The notes under the pieces were generated by a model. That model searched no databases, had not been told where the DNA came from, and was given only the letters and a program-made list of their open reading frames with translations. Shown in pieces: positions 40,319-48,941 of a stretch of 51,678 nt of DNA. Made by a program: the position numbers and the translations under genes. Origin of the DNA: Gemmataceae bacterium (GTDB lineage: Bacteria > Planctomycetota > Planctomycetia > Gemmatales > Gemmataceae); assembly GCA_022616435.1 (NCBI GenBank), contig JAKEET010000127.1, positions 1 to 51,678 of the forward strand, read 5' to 3'. The stretch's first letter is position 1; the number at the start of each line of letters is the position of its first letter.

Positions 40319-41420
40319 TGTCCTTGGTGGGATCTTTCTGCTTGAGCGGCGTCACCGCCTTGGGAAGGCCGAAGAAGTAACCCTGGCCGAACTCGCAGCC
40401 CAGCTCGCGGCACACCAGGGCCTCTTCCTGCGTCTCCACCCCCTCGGCGATCACGCGAATGCCCAGCTGCGAGCTGACGCCCGCCAGGGCGCGAAGCAGG
40501 TTGCGACGCGGTTCGGCCTGATCGATGTTGCGAACCAGGCGCATGTCGAGCTTGACGAAATCGGGCGGGATGTCGGCCAGCTCCAGGAAGCGCGCCTGGC
40601 CGGCGCCGAAATCGTCATAGGCGACCTGGAAGCCGATGTCCAGGAGCTGCTTGCGAAAACCGCGCAACGTGTTGAACTCACACACCGAGTTCTCGTGAAT
40701 CTCCAGCACCAGCTGGCGATCCTGGGGCGCCTCCGCCTTGATCTGCCGCAGGTGCTCGAGGCAGTCGTCGTTGTTCACCTCGTTGGGATGCAGATTCAAG
40801 AACAGGTACTTGGCCTGCGGCAACTGCTCGGCCTTCGCTACCGCCTCATGGCGAAACAATTCGCTCAGGGCCGCGACTTTGCCGCACCGGGCCCCCAGGC
40901 TGAACAGGTCCACCGGACTGGCGCTGAGATCGCTGTGGGTGCCGCGGGCCAACGCCTCGAAACCGATCGGCTCCAGCGTCGCGAAGTTGACCACCGGCTG
41001 AAACAGGATGCGGACCAGCTTGTCGCGAAGCAATTCATCCAGGTACTGGCTGCAGCGGGCGATGCTCTTGGGAATCTTGCGGCTCAGCGGTTCCGTCAGC
41101 GGCGCTTCGAATTCGTCGGTGTCCGACGTCGCCGTCCCGATGAACCGAAACTCCTCATGGGCGACGTGAATGATGTCGTCCTCGGCGAGCGGGGCTTCGC
41201 TGACCCGGTAGCCGTTGATGAACGTGCCGTTGGTGCTGTTGAGGTCGCGGATGCGGTACTGGTCGCCGGCCAGGAAGATCTCGGCGTGCTCCTTGGAGAT
41301 TTCCGGAGCGGAAATGACGTAGTTGCACGTCATGCTGCGTCCGACACGGAACGGCAAGCTCCGCAAGGGAATGCGATTCATCAGGCCGTTGTGCTGCGGA
41401 TAGAATTCGAGGTATGGCAT
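40272..41420 (-). CDS. FHA-EAL domain protein, c-di-GMP phosphodiesterase
   Basis: A 382-residue soluble protein. Residues 1-100 are an FHA phosphothreonine-binding domain (RSLPFRVGRSM, SKEHAEI, LNSTNGTFING). Residues 130-370 are an EAL domain with the key residues in place: EAL in GFEALAR, LNLHPNE, LEIHE, YDDFGAG, FVKLD, AEGVET and GQGYFFG. It should hydrolyse c-di-GMP to pGpG, controlled by phosphothreonine partners recognised through FHA, plausible given the Ser/Thr kinases in this genome. No GGDEF partner is fused. The ATG at 41420 is taken because the frame upstream of it is not protein-like. It is divergent from the two-component system, with 276 bases between. Confidence 0.9.
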   Translation of the reverse strand: MPYLEFYPQHNGLMNRIPLRSLPFRVGRSMTCNYVISAPEISKEHAEIFLAGDQYRIRDLNSTNGTFINGYRVSEAPLAEDDIIHVAHEEFRFIGTATSDTDEFEAPLTEPLSRKIPKSIARCSQYLDELLRDKLVRILFQPVVNFATLEPIGFEALARGTHSDLSASPVDLFSLGARCGKVAALSELFRHEAVAKAEQLPQAKYLFLNLHPNEVNNDDCLEHLRQIKAEAPQDRQLVLEIHENSVCEFNTLRGFRKQLLDIGFQVAYDDFGAGQARFLELADIPPDFVKLDMRLVRNIDQAEPRRNLLRALAGVSSQLGIRVIAEGVETQEEALVCRELGCEFGQGYFFGLPKAVTPLKQKDPTKDINVSELRARLTAQSA

Positions 41421-41696
41421 GGCGGGACCAAACGGGGGGGAGTTGCCCGCGAACTGCGCACGGCAACTCTGGATCCGGGGGATACCACTGCCGCAACTAT
41501 AGCTCATGATGCACTTAGCGGATGCGGAAAATGAGTGTTTGTGGAAACTCCAGCCTGCTAAACTTCCCCGCAACGCGGCCGCTGAGCGCCGGTCTGCGAT
41601 AGAATGGCCACCATCAGTCCGGATTGGCGACAAGGTGAGTCACGACCCCGGATTGGCCGCACCGATACTCGAAAGACCACGACAAGGACCCCAACC

Positions 41697-42368
41697 ATGG
41701 ACATCCTGGTCATTGAAGACGATCCGGCGATCGGCAAGGCGGTGCAGCAAGGGTTGAACGAAGCGAACCACTCGTGCACCTGGGTGCGCGAGGGCCCGCT
41801 CGGTCTGGACTACGCCGCCACCCAGAAATACGAGGCCATCGTGCTCGATCTGCTGCTGCCGGGCGAGCACGGCCTGCAAGTCCTGGCCAAGCTGCGCGAG
41901 CGCGGCATCAAGACGCCGGTGATCGTCGTCACGGCCCTGGGGGCGGTGGGGGACAAAGTCGAGGGCCTGGGCAAAGGCGCCGACGACTACCTGGTCAAGC
42001 CGTTCGAGATGGCCGAGCTGCTGGCCCGCATCGACGCCGTGTGCCGCCGCGCCACCCTGAAGCCGGCGGCGCGACTGCAAGTGGGCGACCTGCGCCTCGA
42101 CCTGGCGACGCGCAAGGTGACCTGCGCCGGCGTCGACGTCGAGCTGACGCCCACCGAGTTCAGCATCCTGGAAATGCTGATGCGCCACGACGGCCAGGTG
42201 GTCACCCGCAAGATGCTCTGCGAGAATCTCTGGGGATCCGACTGGGAGGGAATCACCAACGTCATCGAGGTCCACATGAATCGGCTGCGCAGCAAGCTCC
42301 ACAAAGGGGTCAAGCAGCCGCTCATCCACACCATCCGGGGACGGGGCTATGCTCTCCGAGCGTCTTAG
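41697..42368 (+). CDS. OmpR-family response regulator
   Basis: A 223-residue regulator. The receiver domain has the acidic pair Asp8/Asp9, phospho-acceptor Asp51 (VLDLLLPG), Thr79 and Lys101 (YLVKPF), so it should be phosphorylated normally. The C-terminal winged helix ends RRLRSKLHK-like (NRLRSKLHK) with the typical IHTIRGRGYALR. AAGGA lies eight bases before the ATG at 41697. It overlaps the sensor kinase gene by 20 bases. Members with this organisation (regulator before kinase) often control copper, phosphate or envelope genes; the target is unknown. A possible -10 TAGAAT (41600-41605) is seen without a good -35. Confidence 0.93.
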   Translation: MDILVIEDDPAIGKAVQQGLNEANHSCTWVREGPLGLDYAATQKYEAIVLDLLLPGEHGLQVLAKLRERGIKTPVIVVTALGAVGDKVEGLGKGADDYLVKPFEMAELLARIDAVCRRATLKPAARLQVGDLRLDLATRKVTCAGVDVELTPTEFSILEMLMRHDGQVVTRKMLCENLWGSDWEGITNVIEVHMNRLRSKLHKGVKQPLIHTIRGRGYALRAS

Positions 42369-43797
42369 GAACCTGACGGCAACCATCCGCTTTAGCCTGA
42401 TGCTGTGGATGATCATTGTCGTGTTCGTGCTCGTGCTGGTCACGTCGCTGGGGGTGCGGCAAGTCTATCGCACCCAGCTTCTGGAGAAATTCGATCAGGC
42501 CCTGCTGGCCGACGTCAAGAAAGTCAGCCAGGAGATCCAGATCCACTATCCCGACTGGCGGCGGCTGGAGCAAAGCCTCGACGACATCGCGTTCGCGCAT
42601 CCGGTGCAGGCCTGGTTCGTGCAGATTTACGACAAGAAGGGCGCCAGGCTCGCGGCCGGCGGGCATCACGCCGACATCGCCACCCCCATCGTCGACGAAC
42701 CCCCGACGACCCACGACCGCGTTCCGTACCGGGTCTACGTGGCCCGCCTGGAGGAGCCCGGCCTGCCCACGCTGCTCCTGCGGCTGGGCGGCAACCGCCA
42801 GTCGCTGGAAGACGCCCTGGCGCTGCTCGATCAGACCCTGCTGGTGCGCAGCATGATCATCCTGCTGCTGGCGCCCATCGGCGGCTACGTGCTGGCCCGG
42901 CGCGCCACCCAGCCGATCGCCAAGATCATCGCCACCGCGGCCCGCCTCCAGCCCAGCCGCCTCGACGAGCGGCTCCCCATCCGCGGCACCGGCGACGAGC
43001 TCGACCAGCTGTCGCGCACCATCAACAGCATGCTCGACCGCATCGCCAGCTACATCGACAAGAACCGCGAGTTCGTCGCCCACGCCGCCCACGAGCTGCG
43101 CTCGCCCCTGGCCGCCATCCGCAGCTCCGTCGAAGTCGCCCTCAATCGCCAGCGCTCCGCCGACGAATACGCCACCTTGCTCGGCGAGGTCATGGAGGAA
43201 TGCCAGTACCTGTCCAACCTCGTCAACCGCCTGCTGATCCTCGCCGAAGGCGACGTCGGCCGCATCGACGGCCGCCGCAGCACGACCCGGCTCGACGACA
43301 TCGTCCGCGAGTCGCTCGACATGTTCGAGGCCGTCGCCGACCTGCAGGGCGTGCGCCTGGAAGCCTCGGACCTTCCCGCCGCATCGGTCCCCGGCGACGA
43401 GGACTATCACCGCCAACTGGTCCGCAATCTGCTCGACAACGCCATCAAGTTCACGCCCCCGGGCGGCGCCGTCCACCTCGGCCTGGCTGTCGAACCCGCG
43501 AAGCAAACCGTGGCGTTGACCGTCGCCGACGAGGGCGTCGGCATCCCGCCGCACGATCTGCCCCACGTCTTCGAGCGCTTCTTCCGCGGCGACCGCTCCC
43601 GGCAACGCCACCAGGGCCGCCAGAGCAGCGGCCTGGGCCTCAGCATCTGCCAGGCGATCGTCCGGGCTCTCGGAGGCGACATCGCCGCGGCCAGCACGCT
43701 CGGCCAGGGCAGCACCTTCACCGTGACCCTGCCCTTGACCGTGGAAGCGGCGGCGGCCGGCGTGGGGCAAGGGGTGCAGCAGTCGGTCTCCGCCTGA
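42349..43797 (+). CDS. sensor histidine kinase (HAMP-HisKA-HATPase)
   Basis: A 482-residue membrane kinase. Two helices flank a periplasmic sensor region of about 130 residues (first helix MLWMIIVVFVLVLVTSLG; second near residue 165). A HAMP segment follows (ARRATQPIAKIIATAARL). The HisKA H-box HAAHELRSP places the phospho-His near residue 248, and the HATPase has N box NLLDNAIKF (Asn364), DEGVGIP and SSGLGLSI. The gene overlaps the regulator by 20 bases and is likely translated with it. The periplasmic part has no recognised sensor fold, so the signal is unknown. Confidence 0.93.
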   Translation: MLSERLRNLTATIRFSLMLWMIIVVFVLVLVTSLGVRQVYRTQLLEKFDQALLADVKKVSQEIQIHYPDWRRLEQSLDDIAFAHPVQAWFVQIYDKKGARLAAGGHHADIATPIVDEPPTTHDRVPYRVYVARLEEPGLPTLLLRLGGNRQSLEDALALLDQTLLVRSMIILLLAPIGGYVLARRATQPIAKIIATAARLQPSRLDERLPIRGTGDELDQLSRTINSMLDRIASYIDKNREFVAHAAHELRSPLAAIRSSVEVALNRQRSADEYATLLGEVMEECQYLSNLVNRLLILAEGDVGRIDGRRSTTRLDDIVRESLDMFEAVADLQGVRLEASDLPAASVPGDEDYHRQLVRNLLDNAIKFTPPGGAVHLGLAVEPAKQTVALTVADEGVGIPPHDLPHVFERFFRGDRSRQRHQGRQSSGLGLSICQAIVRALGGDIAAASTLGQGSTFTVTLPLTVEAAAAGVGQGVQQSVSA

Positions 43798-43925
43798 GCC
43801 GCCAACGTTGACAGCACCATCCTCATGGGCCTGTATCACCTGGTACCTGGTCCTGGCCCTGGTGCTTTGCTTGTCGGCATCTGGCCGGCCAAGATTCCAG
43901 GCCCCAATGATGTGGAGTGGTCGAC

Positions 43926-44480
43926 ATGGGGCAACTACACGACAAGTGGAAGGCCGCGAAGGCCAAAATCAAGAAGTCCGAGGTCGCTAAGAAGTTCAAG
44001 GAAAAGCTCGGCGAAGCCTTAGACAAGATGGAAACCAAGCGGGCCGAGATCCAACGGCGCCTGGAGGCCATGCCGGACGATCAAAAGCTCGGCGATGACG
44101 AGGGCAAGGCCATTTTCCAGGAAAACGACGCCGCCGGCGTGAAAGCGGCCAAGATCCTGCAGGACTACATCGAAGTGGTCACGGAAGCCCGTACGAAGTA
44201 CAAGACTGAACACGACTCGAAAAAGGACAAGGCCAAGGAGGATGCCAAAGCAAAGCACGAGGAAATGCAAGGACTCCTCCGAGCACTCTTGGAGATTCGA
44301 AAAAGTTCCGGCTGCCGCCGCTGCCAAGTCATTGGCACGCCGTGCGTTGCTGCACGAATCGCGAATTCACCGACGCACGTACCGTGGCGGGCTGGCAAAG
44401 TGGCATTCTCGCCTGTTGCGACAAGAACGGGGTCCATCCAGGCGCGCTTGTCGTTGGCGATGGGTCGAAGGGCGGAGTGA
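43926..44480 (+). CDS. charged helical hypothetical protein, possibly frameshifted
   Basis: A 184-residue protein. From the ATG at 43926 the first 125 residues are Lys/Glu/Asp-rich and coiled-coil-like (SEVAKKFKEKLGEALDKMETK; HDSKKDKAKEDAKAKHEE), then the sequence turns to Arg/Ser/Thr-rich text. The +2 frame over about 44280-44533 is more protein-like (GWQSGILACCDKNGVHPGALV followed by VGDGSKGGVKSM), ending at 44533. This suggests a frameshift near 44285-44300, either real or a sequencing error. No function can be assigned. The upstream gap (43798-43925) shows nothing else. Confidence 0.5.
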   Translation: MGQLHDKWKAAKAKIKKSEVAKKFKEKLGEALDKMETKRAEIQRRLEAMPDDQKLGDDEGKAIFQENDAAGVKAAKILQDYIEVVTEARTKYKTEHDSKKDKAKEDAKAKHEEMQGLLRALLEIRKSSGCRRCQVIGTPCVAARIANSPTHVPWRAGKVAFSPVATRTGSIQARLSLAMGRRAE

Positions 44481-44529
44481 AATCGATGCGGTGCGCGCGA
44501 AATGCGGTTGGAGTTGTTCTATTTGAGGA

Positions 44530-45726
44530 CTAATTCACCGCCTGAATCGACAGGATCTTCGATTGGGTCACGCCGGTGCTCGACCGCACCTTGAGCTCGA
44601 AATCGCCGGCACGCAGCAGCCGGGCCCGCCACTCGACGACGCTGGTGCCCGTTGCTCCGGGCGGCGGCACCGGCCGGATGTCGCGGCCATCCACCGATTC
44701 CATGCCCGGCGGCAACTGCAAGGCCAGCGACTGGCTGGGCGACGGGTCATCGACGTAGGCCGTGATCGTGAACGGCTTGTTCGGGGCGAACGGGCCTTTG
44801 AAGGCGAGCGTCACTCTGCCTTCGCTCTCGGGGCTGGTGGCGATGCCGCCGCCGTAGGCCCAGACCATGGTCCGCTTCTGCTTGGGCTGCAGTTCCTTGG
44901 GGGCCCAGTAGAGCGCGCACGCGGAATCGCCCGCCGGTTGCGCCGGCGCGTCCCAGCCGCCCTGGCCGATTACGCCGAGGTTGGTCAACACGATCCGGCT
45001 GGGGCCGTCCACGTTTTGCGACTTGCCGAACTTGAGCGTAATCGCCGGCGCGAAGCCGGGGTTCTGCGCGTCGGGCCGCTCCAGCACCAGGACGTACTCC
45101 GGCAACTTGTCGTCCTTGAGCACCACGCCGTTGAGGACCTTGCCCGGTTCGGTGGTCGGCGAGGCGTACAACGCGCCGTCGTTGTTGACCACGAGGATGT
45201 CGATGTTCGTGCGGAACTCCACCGTGTGCGGCCGGCTGTCCTTGTTCTCCGCGATGTAGCTGATCCGGCAGGTGTCGAGGCGCCGCTTCTGTCCCGGCTG
45301 GGCCTTGACGTACGGCCTGCTGGGGACTACTTCCACGATCATCGTGAACTCGACGCCATTGGCGCTCCACGACGTCTGAAAGCCGTGGCGTTTCTTGTGG
45401 AACGGCCCATCCGGCAGGGCCTGCGGCACGTTGCCCATGCCGAACGGCACCTGGTTCTCCTGGCCATCGACACGCGTTTGCTGCCAGATGCTGCCGTTCT
45501 GCGAGCAGGTGATGCGCTTGCCTTCCACCGTCAACCCGAACTGCGGGCCGTTGGCGTGCGCCGGTGTGATGCGGATCTGCGGGTCCACCGGCAACATCAC
45601 CTCGTTGGCGGTCGTGACGCCGTCCTTGACGGTCGCCTTGTAGATCTTGCCGTTGTCCTGGGCGAAGCCGAAGCCGGCGCAGACAACGCCAAGCGACAGC
45701 ACCGCAACGATGGGGCTCGATTTCAT
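44530..45726 (-). CDS. secreted hypothetical protein with beta-rich domains
   Basis: A 398-residue exported protein. The ATG at 45726 has GAGG about eight bases upstream and gives a standard signal peptide (IVAVLSLGVVCAGFGFAQ). The remainder is beta-rich without transmembrane segments: phrases such as GPQFGLTVEGKRITCSQNGSIW, and a final domain with KPFTITAYVDDPSPSQSLALQLPPGM that resembles Ig-like/DUF11-type beta domains. I do not recognise an enzyme motif. It follows the lactate permease by 102 bases in the same direction; co-transcription is uncertain because the gap holds a short hairpin (GGTTC/GAACC). Confidence 0.75.
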   Translation of the reverse strand: MKSSPIVAVLSLGVVCAGFGFAQDNGKIYKATVKDGVTTANEVMLPVDPQIRITPAHANGPQFGLTVEGKRITCSQNGSIWQQTRVDGQENQVPFGMGNVPQALPDGPFHKKRHGFQTSWSANGVEFTMIVEVVPSRPYVKAQPGQKRRLDTCRISYIAENKDSRPHTVEFRTNIDILVVNNDGALYASPTTEPGKVLNGVVLKDDKLPEYVLVLERPDAQNPGFAPAITLKFGKSQNVDGPSRIVLTNLGVIGQGGWDAPAQPAGDSACALYWAPKELQPKQKRTMVWAYGGGIATSPESEGRVTLAFKGPFAPNKPFTITAYVDDPSPSQSLALQLPPGMESVDGRDIRPVPPPGATGTSVVEWRARLLRAGDFELKVRSSTGVTQSKILSIQAVN

Positions 45727-45828
45727 GGCAGCGCCTCGATGAAGGGTCATGAATGAGGGTTCCATCCGTGTGAACCGTGCGACGGAGATGCTCAATTCAT
45801 TGAAACCGGGCGGCGGCGGCGCGTCCAG

Positions 45829-47697
45829 TTAATTCTTTGTTAGATTCGGCATCGGCACCATCGACGTGAACGGATAGACGTAGGCCTGCAACAGCGTGAG
45901 CGCGCCGACGATGGCGGCCAGGACGATGCTGTGCCAGACCACCGCTTTGAAGATGTCCGCCTCCTTGCCGATTTGATGCGTGGCCGCGGTGGCGACGCAG
46001 ATGCTTTGCGCGTCGATCATCTTGCCCATGACGCCGCCGGTGCTGTTCGCCGTGCAGATCAGGACCTGGGCCTGCTCTCGCGACAGGTCGGCGAACAGCC
46101 CGGTGTGATTGTTGTACACCTCGGTGGCCGTGATCTTTTGCAGGCTGCCGAAGAGCGCATTGCTGCCGGCGTCGGTCCCGGTCAGGAAGACGCCCAGCCA
46201 GCCCAGGATGGCCGCGAAGAACGGATACAGCACACCGGTGTTGGCGAAGGCGTAACCGAGCGTGGCGTCGAGGCCGCCGTAGCGGGTGACGTAGCTCAGG
46301 CCCAGCATGAAGGCGATCGTGGGGATCGGAATCTTCATCTGGAAGAACGTGCGCCGCAGCACGGCGCCGATCTGGCGCAGGTTCATGCGCAGCAAGGCCA
46401 TTGACGCGAGCACGGCGAAGAACACGGCCGTGCCCGGCGCCGTCAGCCAGGCGAAGTTGAAGACCGCTTTCTCCGGATCTTGCTTGGCGTCGAGGTACGG
46501 ATCGCGGGTGACTTGCAGATGCAAGGTAGGGATCGGTACGCCGTAGTTGGTGGTGAAGTCGCCCACGATGGTCATCTTACCGGGCCCGACCTGCGTCGAT
46601 GATTCGCCCTGCCGCACCAGGCCGGTGAGCATCAGGAACACCGACATCAGCGCGAACGGCATCCAGGCCACGGCGATGTTCGCCGCGGTCAGTTTCTTGG
46701 TTTCGAAGTGATCGTGGGGCTTGACGTCGCCGAGGAGCGCTTTGGCTTCGGCGGCATGCGGATCAGACTCGCCGGCGGTCGGGCCCGTGCCGCTCGCGGG
46801 TGGAGTCGCCGGCGGAGTGTCGCCGAAGCGCATCTCCTCCTTGGGCTTCCAGAACAGCAGGAAAAGCGCGGTCACGACCAGCGAGAAGATGCCGCCGCCG
46901 ATGTCGGTCATCGGATAGAGAATGACGCCGGGGATCCAATCGTGCATGGTGGCGAAGAAGTACTGGAAGATCGCAAACGAGCCGCCGCCGACCGCCAGGG
47001 CCGGCCAGACGGCCAGGGTTTGCCGCCAGGTGCACATGCACTTGACCATCCACAGCGGAATCAGCACCGACAAGAACGGCAGTTGGTGCCCGGCCATGGT
47101 GCTCAGCGTTTCGGTCGGCAGGTCGGTGACGCCATTGAGTACGATCAGCGGCGTGCCCAGGCCGCCGTACGCCACCGGCGAGGTATTGGCGATCAGGCAC
47201 AACACGGCGGCGAGGAACGGATTGAAGCCGAGGCCGACCATGATGGCGCCGCAAATGGCCACGGGCGTGCCGCCGCCGGCGGCGCCTTCGAGAAAGGCGC
47301 CGAACGAAAACCCGATCAGCACGGCTTGAATGCGGGCATCGGCGGAGATGCCGGCGACGCTACGGCGAATGATCGTGAACTGCCCGGTTTCGACCGTGAT
47401 GTTGTACAGGAGCATCGCGTTGAAGATGGTCCAGCCGACGGGCAACAACCCGAACAGGGCGCCGTGCCCGAACGACCACAGGGCCATGTCCACGGGCATG
47501 CGGTAGACCAGGATGGCGACGGCGAGCGCCGCGACGCTCCCGGCCAGACCCGCCTTGGGCGCCAGCCAGCGCAAGGGCACGAGGCACCAGAACAGCACGA
47601 TAACGGGCAACGCCGCCAGCAGCGTGGAGACAATCGCGGATCCGGGGATGATGTCTTTCAGTGGATCGAGGGACTGCTGATAGCTGGCGAAGAACAT
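45829..47697 (-). CDS. lctP: L-lactate permease (LctP/LldP family)
   Basis: A 622-residue polytopic permease that imports lactate (and often glycolate) with protons. Family phrases include FGAFLEGAAGGGTPVAICGAIM, here given as FGAFLEGAAGGGTPVA, NTSPVAYGGLGTPL and NSTGGVMGKMIDAQS. It is about 70 residues longer than usual; the extra part is a hydrophilic Pro/Glu/His-rich loop near residues 290-345 (KPKEEMRF...GESDPHAAEAK). Promoter TTGCAT-16-TACAAT lies at 47728-47755, giving a leader of about 25 bases. No lactate dehydrogenase or LldR-type regulator is adjacent. Confidence 0.93.
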   Translation of the reverse strand: MFFASYQQSLDPLKDIIPGSAIVSTLLAALPVIVLFWCLVPLRWLAPKAGLAGSVAALAVAILVYRMPVDMALWSFGHGALFGLLPVGWTIFNAMLLYNITVETGQFTIIRRSVAGISADARIQAVLIGFSFGAFLEGAAGGGTPVAICGAIMVGLGFNPFLAAVLCLIANTSPVAYGGLGTPLIVLNGVTDLPTETLSTMAGHQLPFLSVLIPLWMVKCMCTWRQTLAVWPALAVGGGSFAIFQYFFATMHDWIPGVILYPMTDIGGGIFSLVVTALFLLFWKPKEEMRFGDTPPATPPASGTGPTAGESDPHAAEAKALLGDVKPHDHFETKKLTAANIAVAWMPFALMSVFLMLTGLVRQGESSTQVGPGKMTIVGDFTTNYGVPIPTLHLQVTRDPYLDAKQDPEKAVFNFAWLTAPGTAVFFAVLASMALLRMNLRQIGAVLRRTFFQMKIPIPTIAFMLGLSYVTRYGGLDATLGYAFANTGVLYPFFAAILGWLGVFLTGTDAGSNALFGSLQKITATEVYNNHTGLFADLSREQAQVLICTANSTGGVMGKMIDAQSICVATAATHQIGKEADIFKAVVWHSIVLAAIVGALTLLQAYVYPFTSMVPMPNLTKN

Positions 47698-47727
47698 GAG
47701 TGATCTCGGCGGGACAGCGTCCTGGCG

Positions 47728-47755
47728 ATTGTAGACCGCGACCCCGCCAATGCAA
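47728..47755 (-). promoter_or_regulatory. promoter of the lactate permease gene
   Basis: Minus strand TTGCAT (47755-47750), 16 bases, TACAAT (47733-47728). The start point would be near 47722, 25 bases before the ATG. Confidence 0.5.
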
Positions 47756-47772
47756 GCACGAAATCGGCAGGC

Positions 47773-47805
47773 AGTCAGTAGTCAGTAGTCCGTAGTCAGT
47801 AGCAA
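47773..47805. repeat. third AGTAGTC-type repeat block
   Basis: Units AGTCAGT/AGTAGTC/CGTAGTC in tandem, the same family as at 36901 and 39515. It lies upstream of the lactate permease promoter and about 185 bases before the receiver/GGDEF-like gene. Confidence 0.6.
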
Positions 47806-47990
47806 AGACCAGCCGAGCCGGGCGGCTTGGCTGCCGGTTGTATGGCTTATGTCAATCGCGACGACGCGCGAGACTGCGAAATGGCTGCTGGCGGCGCAAG
47901 CGCTCTCGAAGATGACGGTTCTGTCGGCGTATCCTGGATTCTCCCAGCCGATTCGGTGACGGAGGATTTGACTTCGTCCGGGAGTGCCCC

Positions 47991-48920
47991 GTGCCGATGC
48001 TCGCACGCCGACGGCCCCGTGCCTTGATCGCGGCCGGTTCCGAGCGGCAAGCCGTCTTCGCCGCGCTGTTCACCCATCCGGCGCTGGCCGAATGGGATAC
48101 GCTGGCGGCCCAGACCTTCGGGCAAGCTCGGTTCATGCTGCAGCATCAGACGTTCGATGTCGTGCTGGTCAGCGGCGACCTGGCCGAGCGCGAGGGCAGC
48201 GAGGGTTTGGCGTGGTTGACCGGTCAGCGGCAGACGCCGCTTGTCTTCCTCGGCGACGATCGGGCTGCTCAATACGCCCACGCCTACGCCGCCGGGGTTG
48301 CCGATTGCTTGCCGCGCTCGTTGATCCTGGCGCATCCGCCGTTGCTGGTCGCGGCGATGCAGCATGCGATCGAACTGCACGAGGCGCTGGGCGGTCGTGA
48401 GCGAATCCTGCAGCAGCTTGCCGAAGGACGCCGTCAGGTTGACCGGCTGGCGCAATTGATCTGGCGGACAGCGCCGCGGCACGCGGACGCCTGGCATTCC
48501 CAGCGGCAAGTGCTCGAACGCCTGGATGAAGAAGCGGCGCGATGCCGGCGCCATCGAACGCCGCTGACGGTGGCTGTGGGCGCATGGCAGGCCGAGACAC
48601 AGGTTGCTGACTGGGCCTCCGAGGCGATCGTCCGCGGCAAGCGGCGCTCGGATGTGGTCGGCCAGTGGGGTCCGGACGGGTTTCTGATGCTTATGGTTCA
48701 GACACCCAAGCCCGGCGGCGTCGCCTGCTGCCGCCGGTTGCAGGAGGTCCTCGAACACCCTGCGGACCACCCTGCCGGACCGCACGCACCGGTGTACAGC
48801 TACTTCGGCATTGCGACCGCGTCGGCGGAGCGGTACGCGCCGCAATCGTTGCTGCACGTCGCCGAGCAGAACCTGGAGGCGGCGCGACGCGGGTCTGACA
48901 CGCGGATCGTTGCCAACTAG
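47991..48920 (+). CDS. degenerate receiver-GGDEF-like protein
   Basis: A 309-residue soluble protein. The N-terminal 120 residues follow a receiver-like fold (VVLVSGDLAEREG in the place of the phospho-acceptor strand; no normal Asp-Lys pair). The C-terminal half is GGDEF-like in order, but the signature is changed to GPDGF (in VVGQWGPDGFLMLM) and the second strand has YFGIATAS, so diguanylate cyclase activity is unlikely. It may bind c-di-GMP or act as a scaffold. The start is a GTG at 47991 or the ATG at 47997, six bases later; GGGAG lies just upstream. Confidence 0.7.
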   Translation: MPMLARRRPRALIAAGSERQAVFAALFTHPALAEWDTLAAQTFGQARFMLQHQTFDVVLVSGDLAEREGSEGLAWLTGQRQTPLVFLGDDRAAQYAHAYAAGVADCLPRSLILAHPPLLVAAMQHAIELHEALGGRERILQQLAEGRRQVDRLAQLIWRTAPRHADAWHSQRQVLERLDEEAARCRRHRTPLTVAVGAWQAETQVADWASEAIVRGKRRSDVVGQWGPDGFLMLMVQTPKPGGVACCRRLQEVLEHPADHPAGPHAPVYSYFGIATASAERYAPQSLLHVAEQNLEAARRGSDTRIVAN

Positions 48921-48941
48921 AACTGAACCGCTTCGACAAGA

